Of a DNA stretch of 64,000 nt, positions 7,830 through 15,853 are shown one piece after another. The translations under genes and the position numbers were made by a program. The notes beneath the pieces were generated by a model. It saw only the letters and a program-made list of their open reading frames with translations. It did not search any database and was not told the DNA's origin. This stretch comes from Lachnospiraceae bacterium (GTDB lineage: Bacteria; Bacillota; Clostridia; Lachnospirales; Lachnospiraceae): positions 50,319-114,318 of the forward strand of contig JAFZOS010000040.1 in the NCBI GenBank assembly GCA_017550535.1, read 5' to 3'. How positions within the stretch are numbered: position 1 is the stretch's first letter; each line of letters starts with the position of its first letter.

Positions 7830-9404
7830 ATGGGAGATTATGTACCGGCTTTATATGCAACGATTTTTTCGCTGTTACCGCCTCTTGTGGCAATAGTAAT
7901 GGCTCTGATCACGAAGGAGGTATTCAGTTCGCTGATACTCGGAGTCGCGGTGGGTTCGATGCTTTATGCAAACGGGAACCCGGTAATTGCGTTTAATACG
8001 ATGTTCTTCCACGAAGAAGGCGGACTCGTTTCGGCGCTTACCAATCCGTCGCACGTGTGTATTCTCATATTTGTGGTGCTTTTATGGACGCTGGTTGCCG
8101 TTATGAACAGGTCCGGTTCGGCCGCGGCGTTCGGAAGGCATGCCATTAAACGCGTAAAATCAAGGGAAGGTGCCCAGATAGCGACAATACTGATGGGACT
8201 CATTATCTTCGTTGACGATGGCTTCAACTGCCTTACGGTAGGTTCCGTGATGCGTCCCATAACGGACAGATACAAGGTATCAAGGGCCAAGCTTGCCTAT
8301 ATCATCGATTCCACAGCGGCACCGATATGTATCATCGCACCGGTTTCAAGCTGGGCGGCAGCCGTATCGTATTCCGTGCCCGAATCCATGAATATTAACG
8401 GCTTTGAGATGTTCGTTAAGACGATACCTTATAACATGTATGCTCTGTGCACGATCGTCATGCTGTTTGCCATTGTGCTGTTAAAGGTTGATTTCGGCCC
8501 GATGAAGCAGCATGAGGACAATGCAAAGAACGGAGATCTGTTCACTTCCGGGCATGAGCCGTATGATGAGAATGATAAGACCGAAGTATTAAACGCAAAG
8601 GTGAGCAACCTTATTATCCCCATACTTCTCCTTATAGTCACCTGTATAGCAGGTATGCTGTATACGGGAGGGTTTTTCGAAGGCGCGACCGTCAGGGAAG
8701 CACTTGCCGATACCGATGCGGCCAAGGGAATGGTGATAGGAAGTTCGCTTACGATGCTTATAACATTTATACTGTATATGGTGCGTAAGGCGCTTAAATT
8801 CAAGGAATTTATGGGCTGCCTGGCGTCGGGTTTCAGGACCGTATGTGAACCGATGCTTATACTAATACTTGCCTGGAACCTGTCAGGTATCAACGGATTA
8901 CTCGGCGCAGATGCATTCATACATAATGTTGTGGACAGTATGGCTGCTTCGCTTACGATTTTTCTTCCGGCGGTCATTTTTGCGATATCGGTATTCCTCG
9001 CATTTTCAACCGGAACAAGCTGGGGTACGTTTTCAATACTCATCCCCATAGTCTGTGCGGTATTCTCGAATAATTACGAAATGCTCGTGATCTCAATTGC
9101 GGCATGCCTTTCCGGGGCGGTATGCGGTGACCACTGTTCTCCGATCTCAGATACCACGATAATGTCTTCTGCAGGAGCTCGCTGTGATCATGTTAACCAT
9201 ACGACTACCCAGCTTCCTTATGCATTAACGGTAGCGGCGGTATCGTTTGTGGGATATATCCTGCTTGGATTATTCGGCTATTTTACGGGGACGGCGGTTG
9301 CACTGATCGCAACACCCATAACACTGGCCCTTATGGTACTTACTGTCTTTGTTATTAAGAAAAAGGGCGGTATTCCTTCATTTGCCGCCGGGGGAGATAA
9401 GTAA
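7830..9404 (+). CDS. NhaC-family Na+/H+ antiporter
   Basis: A 524-aa polytopic membrane protein with about 11-12 hydrophobic segments. It has NhaC-superfamily features: the N-terminal PPLVAIVMALITKEVFSSL segment, the IIFVDDGFNCLTVGSVMRPITD motif, the TGTSWGTFSILIPI motif and the GAVCGDHCSPISDTTIMSSAGA motif, the last typical of this antiporter family. It would exchange sodium (or a related cation or organic ion) for protons. AGGAAGAAG lies before the ATG. The closest families include NhaC and MleN-type malate/lactate antiporters, so the substrate is not certain. The next gene follows after 2 nt, and the two may share a transcript. Confidence 0.9.
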   Translation: MGDYVPALYATIFSLLPPLVAIVMALITKEVFSSLILGVAVGSMLYANGNPVIAFNTMFFHEEGGLVSALTNPSHVCILIFVVLLWTLVAVMNRSGSAAAFGRHAIKRVKSREGAQIATILMGLIIFVDDGFNCLTVGSVMRPITDRYKVSRAKLAYIIDSTAAPICIIAPVSSWAAAVSYSVPESMNINGFEMFVKTIPYNMYALCTIVMLFAIVLLKVDFGPMKQHEDNAKNGDLFTSGHEPYDENDKTEVLNAKVSNLIIPILLLIVTCIAGMLYTGGFFEGATVREALADTDAAKGMVIGSSLTMLITFILYMVRKALKFKEFMGCLASGFRTVCEPMLILILAWNLSGINGLLGADAFIHNVVDSMAASLTIFLPAVIFAISVFLAFSTGTSWGTFSILIPIVCAVFSNNYEMLVISIAACLSGAVCGDHCSPISDTTIMSSAGARCDHVNHTTTQLPYALTVAAVSFVGYILLGLFGYFTGTAVALIATPITLALMVLTVFVIKKKGGIPSFAAGGDK

Positions 9405-9406
9405 AC

Positions 9407-11569
9407 ATGAGAAAAAAGATCCTTCGTGTGATCATACTCATAATGGCCGTGATGCTTGTCTGTCTGTGCATAATGCTTTATGTGCAGATGCAGATGATGC
9501 AGAAAAGCCTTGTTAAGGGCAACGAAGATGCGGGAAGCAGGGTTGAGGAGCTGTCCACTTCCGCGATGAGCGAGCAGACAAGACAGATGCTGCTTGATTC
9601 TTCTGCAAACAGGGCAAGTCTTGCGGATGATGAATTCGCGGAATTTAAAAGTGATGTATGCGTACTTGCGGACAGTGCCGTAGATATCTATAAAAACATC
9701 AACAATTACGGGGAAGCACGGCTTGACAGGTACGACAATTCCTATATGGGAAAACTCATTACCTATGCTGCTTACGGAGACGGAGTCGATCCTGAGTCCG
9801 AAGCTATAAAATCCGAGCTTTCAAAGATCGCCAATTTAAGGGGCACCATGCAGTCGATAGTTACGAGGCGCTCCACTATGGCATCCGATTATATTGCGAC
9901 CAAAACAGGCATATTCCTGGGTACCGAGACCGCATCCGAATACAACATCCCAAAAGACGGTGAAGAGTTAAGCTTTGAGGCGCGTAAACGCCCATGGTAT
10001 ACCGAGGCGGAAGAATCAAAAGAACCCGTTTTTACGGGAATGATCAAGGATATCGATACGGGAGCTTATGCCATTACATGCGGCGCCCCGATATACCTTG
10101 GCAACTCTTTCAAGGGAGTGGCAGGTGCCGGAATGTACCTTGATACGATACGTGATGATATCGATGGCTTCCGCGTCGGTAAGGGAGGCTATGCGCTTAT
10201 TATAAACGACAGGGGACAGATACTGTTCTCGGGTGCCGACGGGGGTGAGCTTGCCGCAATGGAGAACGAGGGCGAAGACCTTCGGAACAGTTCCAATAAG
10301 GAGCTTGCAAAGCTTGCCGACATGGCTTTGGGCGGCAGCGCCGATGTAAACCTTGTAAATGTGGACGGAGCATCATATTACATAGCATATGCACCGATGG
10401 AGACGGTAGGCTGGTCATATTTTGTGGTGCTTCCCGAGAGCGAGGTATTAAACCCCACGAGGGAGCTTATTGCTTCTCTGAATGCGGGCAACATTGAGGA
10501 GAATAATTTCGTACGCAGGTCGATCTTTTCTTCGATAATCGGCATGCTCGTATTTGCACTTGTTCTGGGCTTTGTGGCGGCCGTAATATCAAGGGTACTG
10601 GCAAACAGGCTTGCGGCCCCGATAGTCAGGCTTACCGACCGTGTACACAGTATCGAAGGCGATAATCTTGACTTTGAATGGTCTGAGGATACGGGGGATG
10701 AAGTCCAGACCCTGGCTGATTCTTTCGGCTCCATGACGGTAAGGATGAAGCAGTATATCAAGGATATCACCGAGATCACGGCCGAGAAGGAAAGGATAGG
10801 GGCCGAACTTTCGGTGGCAACCCATATCCAGGCATCCATGCTTCCGTGCATATTCCCGCCTTTCCCCGAGAGAAAGGAATTCGACCTTTATGCCAAGATG
10901 GATCCCGCCAAGGAGGTGGGCGGTGATTTTTATGATTTCTTCTTTGTGGATGATCACCATATCGCATTGGTCATAGCGGATGTGTCGGGCAAGGGAATAC
11001 CGGCCGCACTGTTCATGGTAATAGCAAAGACGCTCATTAAGAATCACGCCCAGGCGGGTGAAGAGGTTGAACAGGTATTTATCAATTCAAACGACCAGCT
11101 GTGCGAGGGTAACGGCGAGGAACTGTTCGTTACGGCATGGCTCGGCATCATAGATCTGCGGACCGGCGTGATGCGGTTCTCGGATGCGGGACATGAGAAT
11201 CCGTATATACTGCACGGCGACGGGAGTGTTGAACTTTTAAAGCCGGCTAAGAAGAAGATGCCTCTTGCGGCGATGGAGGGCATGGCATATCTTGCCAACG
11301 AAGTGACTCTTGCTCCTGCTGATCTTATTTTCCTTTATACCGACGGAGTTCCCGAGGCAACGAATGCATCAAACGAACTGTATACTACCGACAGGCTTGA
11401 AACTGTCCTTAAGGAACACATAAATGACGATCCCGAATCATTGCTTTTGAACGTAAGAAAGAATGTCGATGAATTCGTTAACGAAGCACCGCAGTTTGAC
11501 GATCTTACGATGCTTGCGTTCAGGCTTAAGGAACTTGAGGATGCGTCCTTTAAAGGAGCGGATGAATGA
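9407..11569 (+). CDS. Membrane sensor phosphatase: dCache-HAMP-SpoIIE/PP2C
   Basis: 720 aa. The order is a membrane helix (about 5-25), a large outer double-Cache sensor domain (about 35-365, with RKRPWYTEAEE and GAYAITCGAPIYLG typical of dCache), a second helix (about 373-395), HAMP (about 396-450), a short coiled coil, and a SpoIIE/RsbU-type PP2C domain. Catalytic metal motifs are GGDFYDFF (about 504), DVSGKGIPAALFM, DAGHENPYIL and FLYTDGVPEA. Such phosphatases dephosphorylate anti-sigma-factor antagonists (STAS proteins), coupling an outside signal to a sigma factor or other partner switch. No STAS protein or anti-sigma kinase is encoded nearby, so the target lies elsewhere or is novel. 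The stop overlaps the next start. Confidence 0.9.
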   Translation: MRKKILRVIILIMAVMLVCLCIMLYVQMQMMQKSLVKGNEDAGSRVEELSTSAMSEQTRQMLLDSSANRASLADDEFAEFKSDVCVLADSAVDIYKNINNYGEARLDRYDNSYMGKLITYAAYGDGVDPESEAIKSELSKIANLRGTMQSIVTRRSTMASDYIATKTGIFLGTETASEYNIPKDGEELSFEARKRPWYTEAEESKEPVFTGMIKDIDTGAYAITCGAPIYLGNSFKGVAGAGMYLDTIRDDIDGFRVGKGGYALIINDRGQILFSGADGGELAAMENEGEDLRNSSNKELAKLADMALGGSADVNLVNVDGASYYIAYAPMETVGWSYFVVLPESEVLNPTRELIASLNAGNIEENNFVRRSIFSSIIGMLVFALVLGFVAAVISRVLANRLAAPIVRLTDRVHSIEGDNLDFEWSEDTGDEVQTLADSFGSMTVRMKQYIKDITEITAEKERIGAELSVATHIQASMLPCIFPPFPERKEFDLYAKMDPAKEVGGDFYDFFFVDDHHIALVIADVSGKGIPAALFMVIAKTLIKNHAQAGEEVEQVFINSNDQLCEGNGEELFVTAWLGIIDLRTGVMRFSDAGHENPYILHGDGSVELLKPAKKKMPLAAMEGMAYLANEVTLAPADLIFLYTDGVPEATNASNELYTTDRLETVLKEHINDDPESLLLNVRKNVDEFVNEAPQFDDLTMLAFRLKELEDASFKGADE

Positions 11570-12684
11570 ATAAACGCGGGATGACTGCAATAATACTGTC
11601 TTTGATCCTTGTCTTCCTTATGTGCGGATGCGGCGGCAGCAGGGCGGTAAATGGGGTTGAGGATGAGTCGAAACAGCCTTCGCCGGTAAAGATCGGCTGC
11701 TTCAATTCCGGTGAATACTATTATTACCATGATGAGCTTGACTCTATAGCGCTTGAACTTGAGCGTACCGGTTGGATCTCCGGTTATGAGGAGGGAAAGG
11801 TACGCGAGACGACAAAAGAGGTATGGCTCGATCTTTGTGCGTGTGATTCTCAGTTTCTTGAGTTTGTTCCTGAGGTATATTACGAAGAATACTATATGAA
11901 CGATGAAGAGCTTGAGGCTGCGGCTGCCTGCGACAAGGTGGAGCTTATGATAGCGATCGGAAGCCTTGCCGGGAATTATCTGACGGGCGTTGCGGACAGG
12001 ATATCCTATGATTATATGGTCATCGGAGTTGCCGATCCCATTTCCGCGGGTATCGTGGCAGGAAAGGATGAACGTGTTAATACCCGGTCATTTTCGGTTG
12101 TGGATGCCGATCGTATCACACGTCAGCTCGAAGCGGCATATGAGATATTCAGGTTCCAGGATGTGGGAGTCGTATATGAGGATTCCGATGCGGCTTACAG
12201 CTATTCGGGTATAGGCCAGCTTGAGGCGCTTTCGGAAAAGTACGGCTTTAACATACACAGGCTTCATGTAAAAGAGGCCTATGACGAGGATTATGACAGG
12301 TATTATTCCGAACTTATGGCGGCTTACGAGGAGCTCATACCTCAGATAGACATGCTTTATATAACAACAGCGACCATTGAGGATGAAAAGCTTCCGTGGC
12401 TTCTTAATGATGTCATAGACGCAGGCATAGTGACGGTGGCCGAAACTTCGGAGAGTCAGGTTGAGTACGGAGCTCTCATGCACATAACCATGTCGGATGC
12501 ATACGAAGAAGGACAGTTTGTCGCTTCGAGGATATGCGATTATTCATACGGTGTACCGATAACGGAAATGGACATGGTATTCGAAGTGGCACCGCGTATT
12601 TTGCTTAACGGAACAACAATAAAGCGTACCGGGGTTAAGATCCCGCTCGCAACTTATCTTATAGCGGACAAGATCTATGAGTAA
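11566..12684 (+). CDS. ABC_sub_bind-like substrate-binding lipoprotein
   Basis: 372 aa with a lipoprotein signal: a hydrophobic stretch at residues 7-19 and a Cys at 20-22 in LMCGCGG. The mature part resembles the two-lobed substrate-binding proteins of the TrpX/YtvA-like 'ABC_sub_bind' group. Cues are VELMIAIGSLAGNYL, DYMVIGVADPISAGIVAG, the VGVVYEDSDAAYSYSGIGQLEALSEKYG core and the C-terminal LLNGTTIKRTGVKIPLATYLIADKIYE. There is no permease or ATPase next to it. It overlaps the phosphatase gene by 4 nt and the following gene by 8 nt, so a sensing role for the flanking membrane proteins is more likely than classic import. The ligand is unknown; this family often binds aromatic amino acids. 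Confidence 0.82.
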   Translation: MNKRGMTAIILSLILVFLMCGCGGSRAVNGVEDESKQPSPVKIGCFNSGEYYYYHDELDSIALELERTGWISGYEEGKVRETTKEVWLDLCACDSQFLEFVPEVYYEEYYMNDEELEAAAACDKVELMIAIGSLAGNYLTGVADRISYDYMVIGVADPISAGIVAGKDERVNTRSFSVVDADRITRQLEAAYEIFRFQDVGVVYEDSDAAYSYSGIGQLEALSEKYGFNIHRLHVKEAYDEDYDRYYSELMAAYEELIPQIDMLYITTATIEDEKLPWLLNDVIDAGIVTVAETSESQVEYGALMHITMSDAYEEGQFVASRICDYSYGVPITEMDMVFEVAPRILLNGTTIKRTGVKIPLATYLIADKIYE

Positions 12685-13660
12685 GAAAAATAATAAAAAT
12701 TATCTGCTTATTGTAGTCATAACGCTCGATCTTGTGATCACAATGCTGTGTCTGGCATTGGGGTGTCTTATGTATACGTCAAATTCGAGGTCGGTGCTTA
12801 AGAACCTTGAATACGTCGAGGTGACCGGACTTATCTCAAACATTGATTACGGCCTTCATTTCGGTAAATCCATAGAATCATATTACGGTATGCAAAATCT
12901 CCTTGATTCGGCAGTCGCTTCCGCCGACAGTGTGGATGCAATGTATATAGTAAATGATAAGGGAGAAGTCATCTTTAAAACGGGGGACGGCCTTCCCGAT
13001 GCGGATGCGGTCGGATTAAGTGTGGGGTCCAATTTAAAACACGGAAAAACACTTTACTGTTCGTTTAAGATAACGGGTGATGTAAGGCTTATAACCGCCG
13101 GTGATATATCGGACAAGGCAGGGCAGTGGTATGCGTATTACAGGTATCTTGCATTTATTTCGTTTGCAGGTTTTATGGTATCCGCTCTCATCATGGTCCT
13201 TATATGGAGGCGCGTTCCGTCGCGTAAAGCGGCGTACAGGCTTTTGATAGTCATGCTCATACTTTGGGTCCTGATCATAAGTTCCTATGTCGGTTACAGT
13301 GCGTATAATGAATACAGTATAAGCATAAACAGCATGTGCTCTTCGATAGACAGGGCTGCAAAGGCCGATATTTCAAAGGTACATGACGAGGGTATCGAAG
13401 ATGATAATATAACCGGTTTTGCCGCATATCTTAAACGCTATGCCGATAACATCCCTGAGATCGAAGCGGTAAACTTTAAAGAGGGCATGGACGGATGTGA
13501 TTTCGAATTGTCAAAGTCATACCTTCGCAAGGTAACGGTCGATTATGTTTTGCAGACACTTTTGTTCCTTGCATTTTCGGCAATGATCCTTACGGAGTAT
13601 CAGCTGTTCATGTCGGGTATCGGCATAAAGGAATGGGAGGAGGATGATCGTAATGCATGA
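12677..13660 (+). CDS. Four-helix membrane protein with two extracytoplasmic sensor-like loops
   Basis: 327 aa, with no match I recognise to a named family. Hydrophobic segments are at about 9-32, 155-175, 185-210 and 290-312. Two outer regions result. The first (about 33-150) contains VDAMYIVNDKGEVIFKTGDGLP, which looks like a small Cache/PAS-type fold. The second (about 212-288) has VHDEGIEDDNITGFAAYLKRYADNIPEIEAVNF, again Cache-like. There is no kinase, GGDEF or methyl-accepting domain, so it would need partners for output. The gene overlaps both neighbours and must be part of the same unit. Possibly a receptor that relays to the SpoIIE phosphatase or modulates the MFS transporter (inference). 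Confidence 0.75.
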   Translation: MSKKNNKNYLLIVVITLDLVITMLCLALGCLMYTSNSRSVLKNLEYVEVTGLISNIDYGLHFGKSIESYYGMQNLLDSAVASADSVDAMYIVNDKGEVIFKTGDGLPDADAVGLSVGSNLKHGKTLYCSFKITGDVRLITAGDISDKAGQWYAYYRYLAFISFAGFMVSALIMVLIWRRVPSRKAAYRLLIVMLILWVLIISSYVGYSAYNEYSISINSMCSSIDRAAKADISKVHDEGIEDDNITGFAAYLKRYADNIPEIEAVNFKEGMDGCDFELSKSYLRKVTVDYVLQTLLFLAFSAMILTEYQLFMSGIGIKEWEEDDRNA

Positions 13661-14837
13661 GCTTAAACGTCTGAATCCCTATATGAGGCTTATCTTTCTG
13701 TTTGCGTTTTTCGCACTTTCCATAGGTGATGCTTTTAATGTACTGTTCATAAAGGAGATGGCTGAAAGCTTTGCTCCGCAGGGAAAGCTTGAGCTTTACA
13801 CAAGCATCCCCGTTACCGCAATGTCTGCCATGATGATAGCGGGTGTGTGTGTTTCCAATTACATAGCAAGGCACAAGGACAGCTTTTCATCCTTCCTTCG
13901 TATAGCGGTTGTGCTTACTATCATAGGCATGGCAGTAAGGGGGCTGGCGTTCCATTATATCATCATGCTTTTAGGCTTTATGGCGGTCGGCTTCGGTTAC
14001 GGGTGCTTCTACATCGGTATCCGTTATTATTCATATCTGTTTGAGGATGAGAAGGACAGGATGGAAACGATGGCCTATATCAGCGGCGGTTCGTTTGCCG
14101 GGCAGTGCATGGGAACCGTGCTCGGCGGTATCATGGCAGGCCAGATGGCATATCGTACCGTATATCTGCTCGCGGTACTTTTGATGATACCGGCATTTAT
14201 ACTAAGTAAAAGGTACGAGGTTAAGGAAAAGATAGGCGCGGGAAAGATAAGTGATTCCCTTAAGATATTTAAAAATCCCAAAACGGTCATTTATCTGCTC
14301 CTTATGGTAGTACCGATGTTTGCATGCACCGTGTTTACTTCGTATACGGTACCTCTTGAGATAGACGCATTCGGTTATTCGTCAACGGTGATATCCGCGC
14401 TCCTGCTCGGGGCGTACCTGATAGCGGCTTATGCGGGACCTTACATGACAGGACTCATAACATCTCTGATGCGGCCTCTTGGCGGCACATACATATACTG
14501 TCTGGGGGTTGCGTTCCTGATCGCCGTGTTTGCTTTGGGAAAGACGTTCCCTCTTCTTGTGCTCGTGGTCTTGATGCTTGGTTTTATGGACTCTTTCGGG
14601 CCAAGCGTTATGACTGGAGCATATACGAATATAAATGACGGTGACAAAGCAGGCGGAAGCGGTTCGCTGCTTGTTTACATACTGGTTACAAGGATAGGAA
14701 TGACCATCGCTCCGACCATAATACTGGTATTTGGTACATCGCTTGCCCTGTCGGGATTTGTTATCATAGGAATGGCGCTGTTCATGGTACTCGGAACCGT
14801 GATAAATATGATCACCGAAAGAGGGGAGAAGGTATGA
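13653..14837 (+). CDS. Major facilitator superfamily transporter
   Basis: About 394 aa with 11-12 hydrophobic helices and a classic MFS layout: two six-helix halves, a polar central loop (SKRYEVKEKIGAGKISDSLKIF at about 195-215), and glycine-rich helices such as LGFMAVGFGYGCFYIGIRYYSYLF. Start chosen at ATG 13653 because AGGAGG (13638-13643) stands 9 nt away. ATG 13644 in the same frame is too close to that site. The substrate cannot be read from sequence. The upstream genes (sensor phosphatase, binding protein, sensor) and the downstream acetyltransferase suggest export or uptake of a small molecule that is sensed outside and possibly acetylated inside. Confidence 0.88.
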   Translation: MHELKRLNPYMRLIFLFAFFALSIGDAFNVLFIKEMAESFAPQGKLELYTSIPVTAMSAMMIAGVCVSNYIARHKDSFSSFLRIAVVLTIIGMAVRGLAFHYIIMLLGFMAVGFGYGCFYIGIRYYSYLFEDEKDRMETMAYISGGSFAGQCMGTVLGGIMAGQMAYRTVYLLAVLLMIPAFILSKRYEVKEKIGAGKISDSLKIFKNPKTVIYLLLMVVPMFACTVFTSYTVPLEIDAFGYSSTVISALLLGAYLIAAYAGPYMTGLITSLMRPLGGTYIYCLGVAFLIAVFALGKTFPLLVLVVLMLGFMDSFGPSVMTGAYTNINDGDKAGGSGSLLVYILVTRIGMTIAPTIILVFGTSLALSGFVIIGMALFMVLGTVINMITERGEKV

Positions 14838-15385
14838 GAAGAGCTGTTACCGGTGATGCGGAGGCAATAGAGAGGCTTACCTGTCACTGTTTCGGAGATG
14901 CCTATACGACACAGGAAGAGATAACGGGATTTATAGAGGATGGGCGTAACAGGCTTTATGTGCTCTATGATGATAAGGGACTTGCGGGCTCCATTCTGTT
15001 TTTGTGTGAGCCAAAGGAGAGTTTCATGGAGGACATGGAGGTTGAGCCGGATGATTATGACAGGTTAAGCAACGGCAAACCGGTACTTCATCATAAGTTC
15101 AGCGTCATAAGGGATGATCTTAGGGGCAGGGGCCTTATGACCCGCATGCTTGATGAGGCGCTAAAGGATCTTGAGAAGGAAGGAAAGTACGGTGCGCTGT
15201 TTACGCAGGGATGGATAAAACAGGAGACGGTACCCATGGAAGGGATATTTGACAGGGCAGGCTATGTTAAGTACAAGCGTCAGATAAGGCCCTGGTGGAA
15301 GTACAAGGACCGCACCTGCAACATCTGCGGCGGGCGGTGCAGATGCGATTCTATGGTGTACTACAGGGAGATAAAAAACTGTTGA
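14834..15385 (+). CDS. GNAT-family acetyltransferase with Cys-rich C-terminal tail
   Basis: 183 aa. The acetyl-CoA binding region is KFSVIRDDLRGRGLMTRMLDEALKDL (about 95-120; RGRGL is the Q/RxxGxG/A pyrophosphate loop), followed by the DRAGYVKYKRQ strand. So it is a GNAT N-acetyltransferase. An added tail, CNICGGRCRCDS, carries four to five cysteines in CxxCxxxCxC spacing and may bind a metal. It overlaps the MFS gene by 4 nt and is the last gene of the five-gene unit. The acceptor is unknown. Confidence 0.85.
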   Translation: MRRAVTGDAEAIERLTCHCFGDAYTTQEEITGFIEDGRNRLYVLYDDKGLAGSILFLCEPKESFMEDMEVEPDDYDRLSNGKPVLHHKFSVIRDDLRGRGLMTRMLDEALKDLEKEGKYGALFTQGWIKQETVPMEGIFDRAGYVKYKRQIRPWWKYKDRTCNICGGRCRCDSMVYYREIKNC

Positions 15386-15410
15386 CTTTTATACATGTAT
15401 GAGGTAGAAT
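15382..15410 (+). promoter_or_regulatory. Strong sigma-A type promoter
   Basis: TTGACT (15382-15387) and TAGAAT (15405-15410) are separated by exactly 17 nt. This matches the housekeeping consensus closely and lies about 45 nt before the small gene at 15456. It starts inside the last codons of the acetyltransferase gene. Confidence 0.8.
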
Positions 15411-15455
15411 TATTACATAGATATCCGAATGTGACTATTTCATTAAGGAGATAAT

Positions 15456-15755
15456 ATGAGAGTAGGAGCAGTGGGAGTCAGCCCGTATGTATATAATACG
15501 AATGCTGTAAGCTCTAAAAGCCTTAATAAGATAAACGGGATCGGCAGCGATGTTACCTCATCAAGGTCGGATTTTTCGGGGCTGACAAGTGAGGCCGTCA
15601 ATGAGAACCCGCTTAAGCTTGGCGAGACAAAGAACTTCGTTGACATCGTAGGTATGCAGATGCAGATGGGCAGGATGAACGCATCGAGGGTCATGGATGT
15701 TAATCCTTTTGAGGATCAGGCGGTAAGGAACGTGTACGAAAACATGAACGAATGA
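15456..15755 (+). CDS. Small orphan protein with its own promoter and terminator
   Basis: 99 aa, no signal peptide or membrane helix. The sequence is rich in Ser/Asn/Met (SPYVYNTNAVSSKSLNKINGI; VGMQMQMGRMNASRVMDVNPFEDQAV). AAGGAG stands 9 nt before the ATG, a near-consensus promoter lies upstream, and a strong hairpin terminator follows, so this is a deliberate monocistronic gene. I do not recognise the family. The Asn/Met-rich, mostly uncharged composition recalls small flagellum- or surface-associated proteins of motile Clostridia, but that is a guess. Confidence 0.8.
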   Translation: MRVGAVGVSPYVYNTNAVSSKSLNKINGIGSDVTSSRSDFSGLTSEAVNENPLKLGETKNFVDIVGMQMQMGRMNASRVMDVNPFEDQAVRNVYENMNE

Positions 15756-15787
15756 TCCGATATGAATTCTTCATAGCGATCAGAATA

Positions 15788-15817
15788 AGGGCCGGACTTT
15801 AAGTCCGGCCCTGTCTA
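15788..15817 (+). terminator. Rho-independent terminator
   Basis: AGGGCCGGACTT (15788-15799) and AAGTCCGGCCCT (15801-15812) are perfect complements, folding as a hairpin of about 10 bp with a small TTTAA loop. A short GTCTATT tail follows. The near-symmetric structure could act on both strands. It closes the small gene at 15456-15755. Confidence 0.85.
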
Positions 15818-15853
15818 TTACGCAAAATCAGACATAAGTGGCACGGCCAGGTC

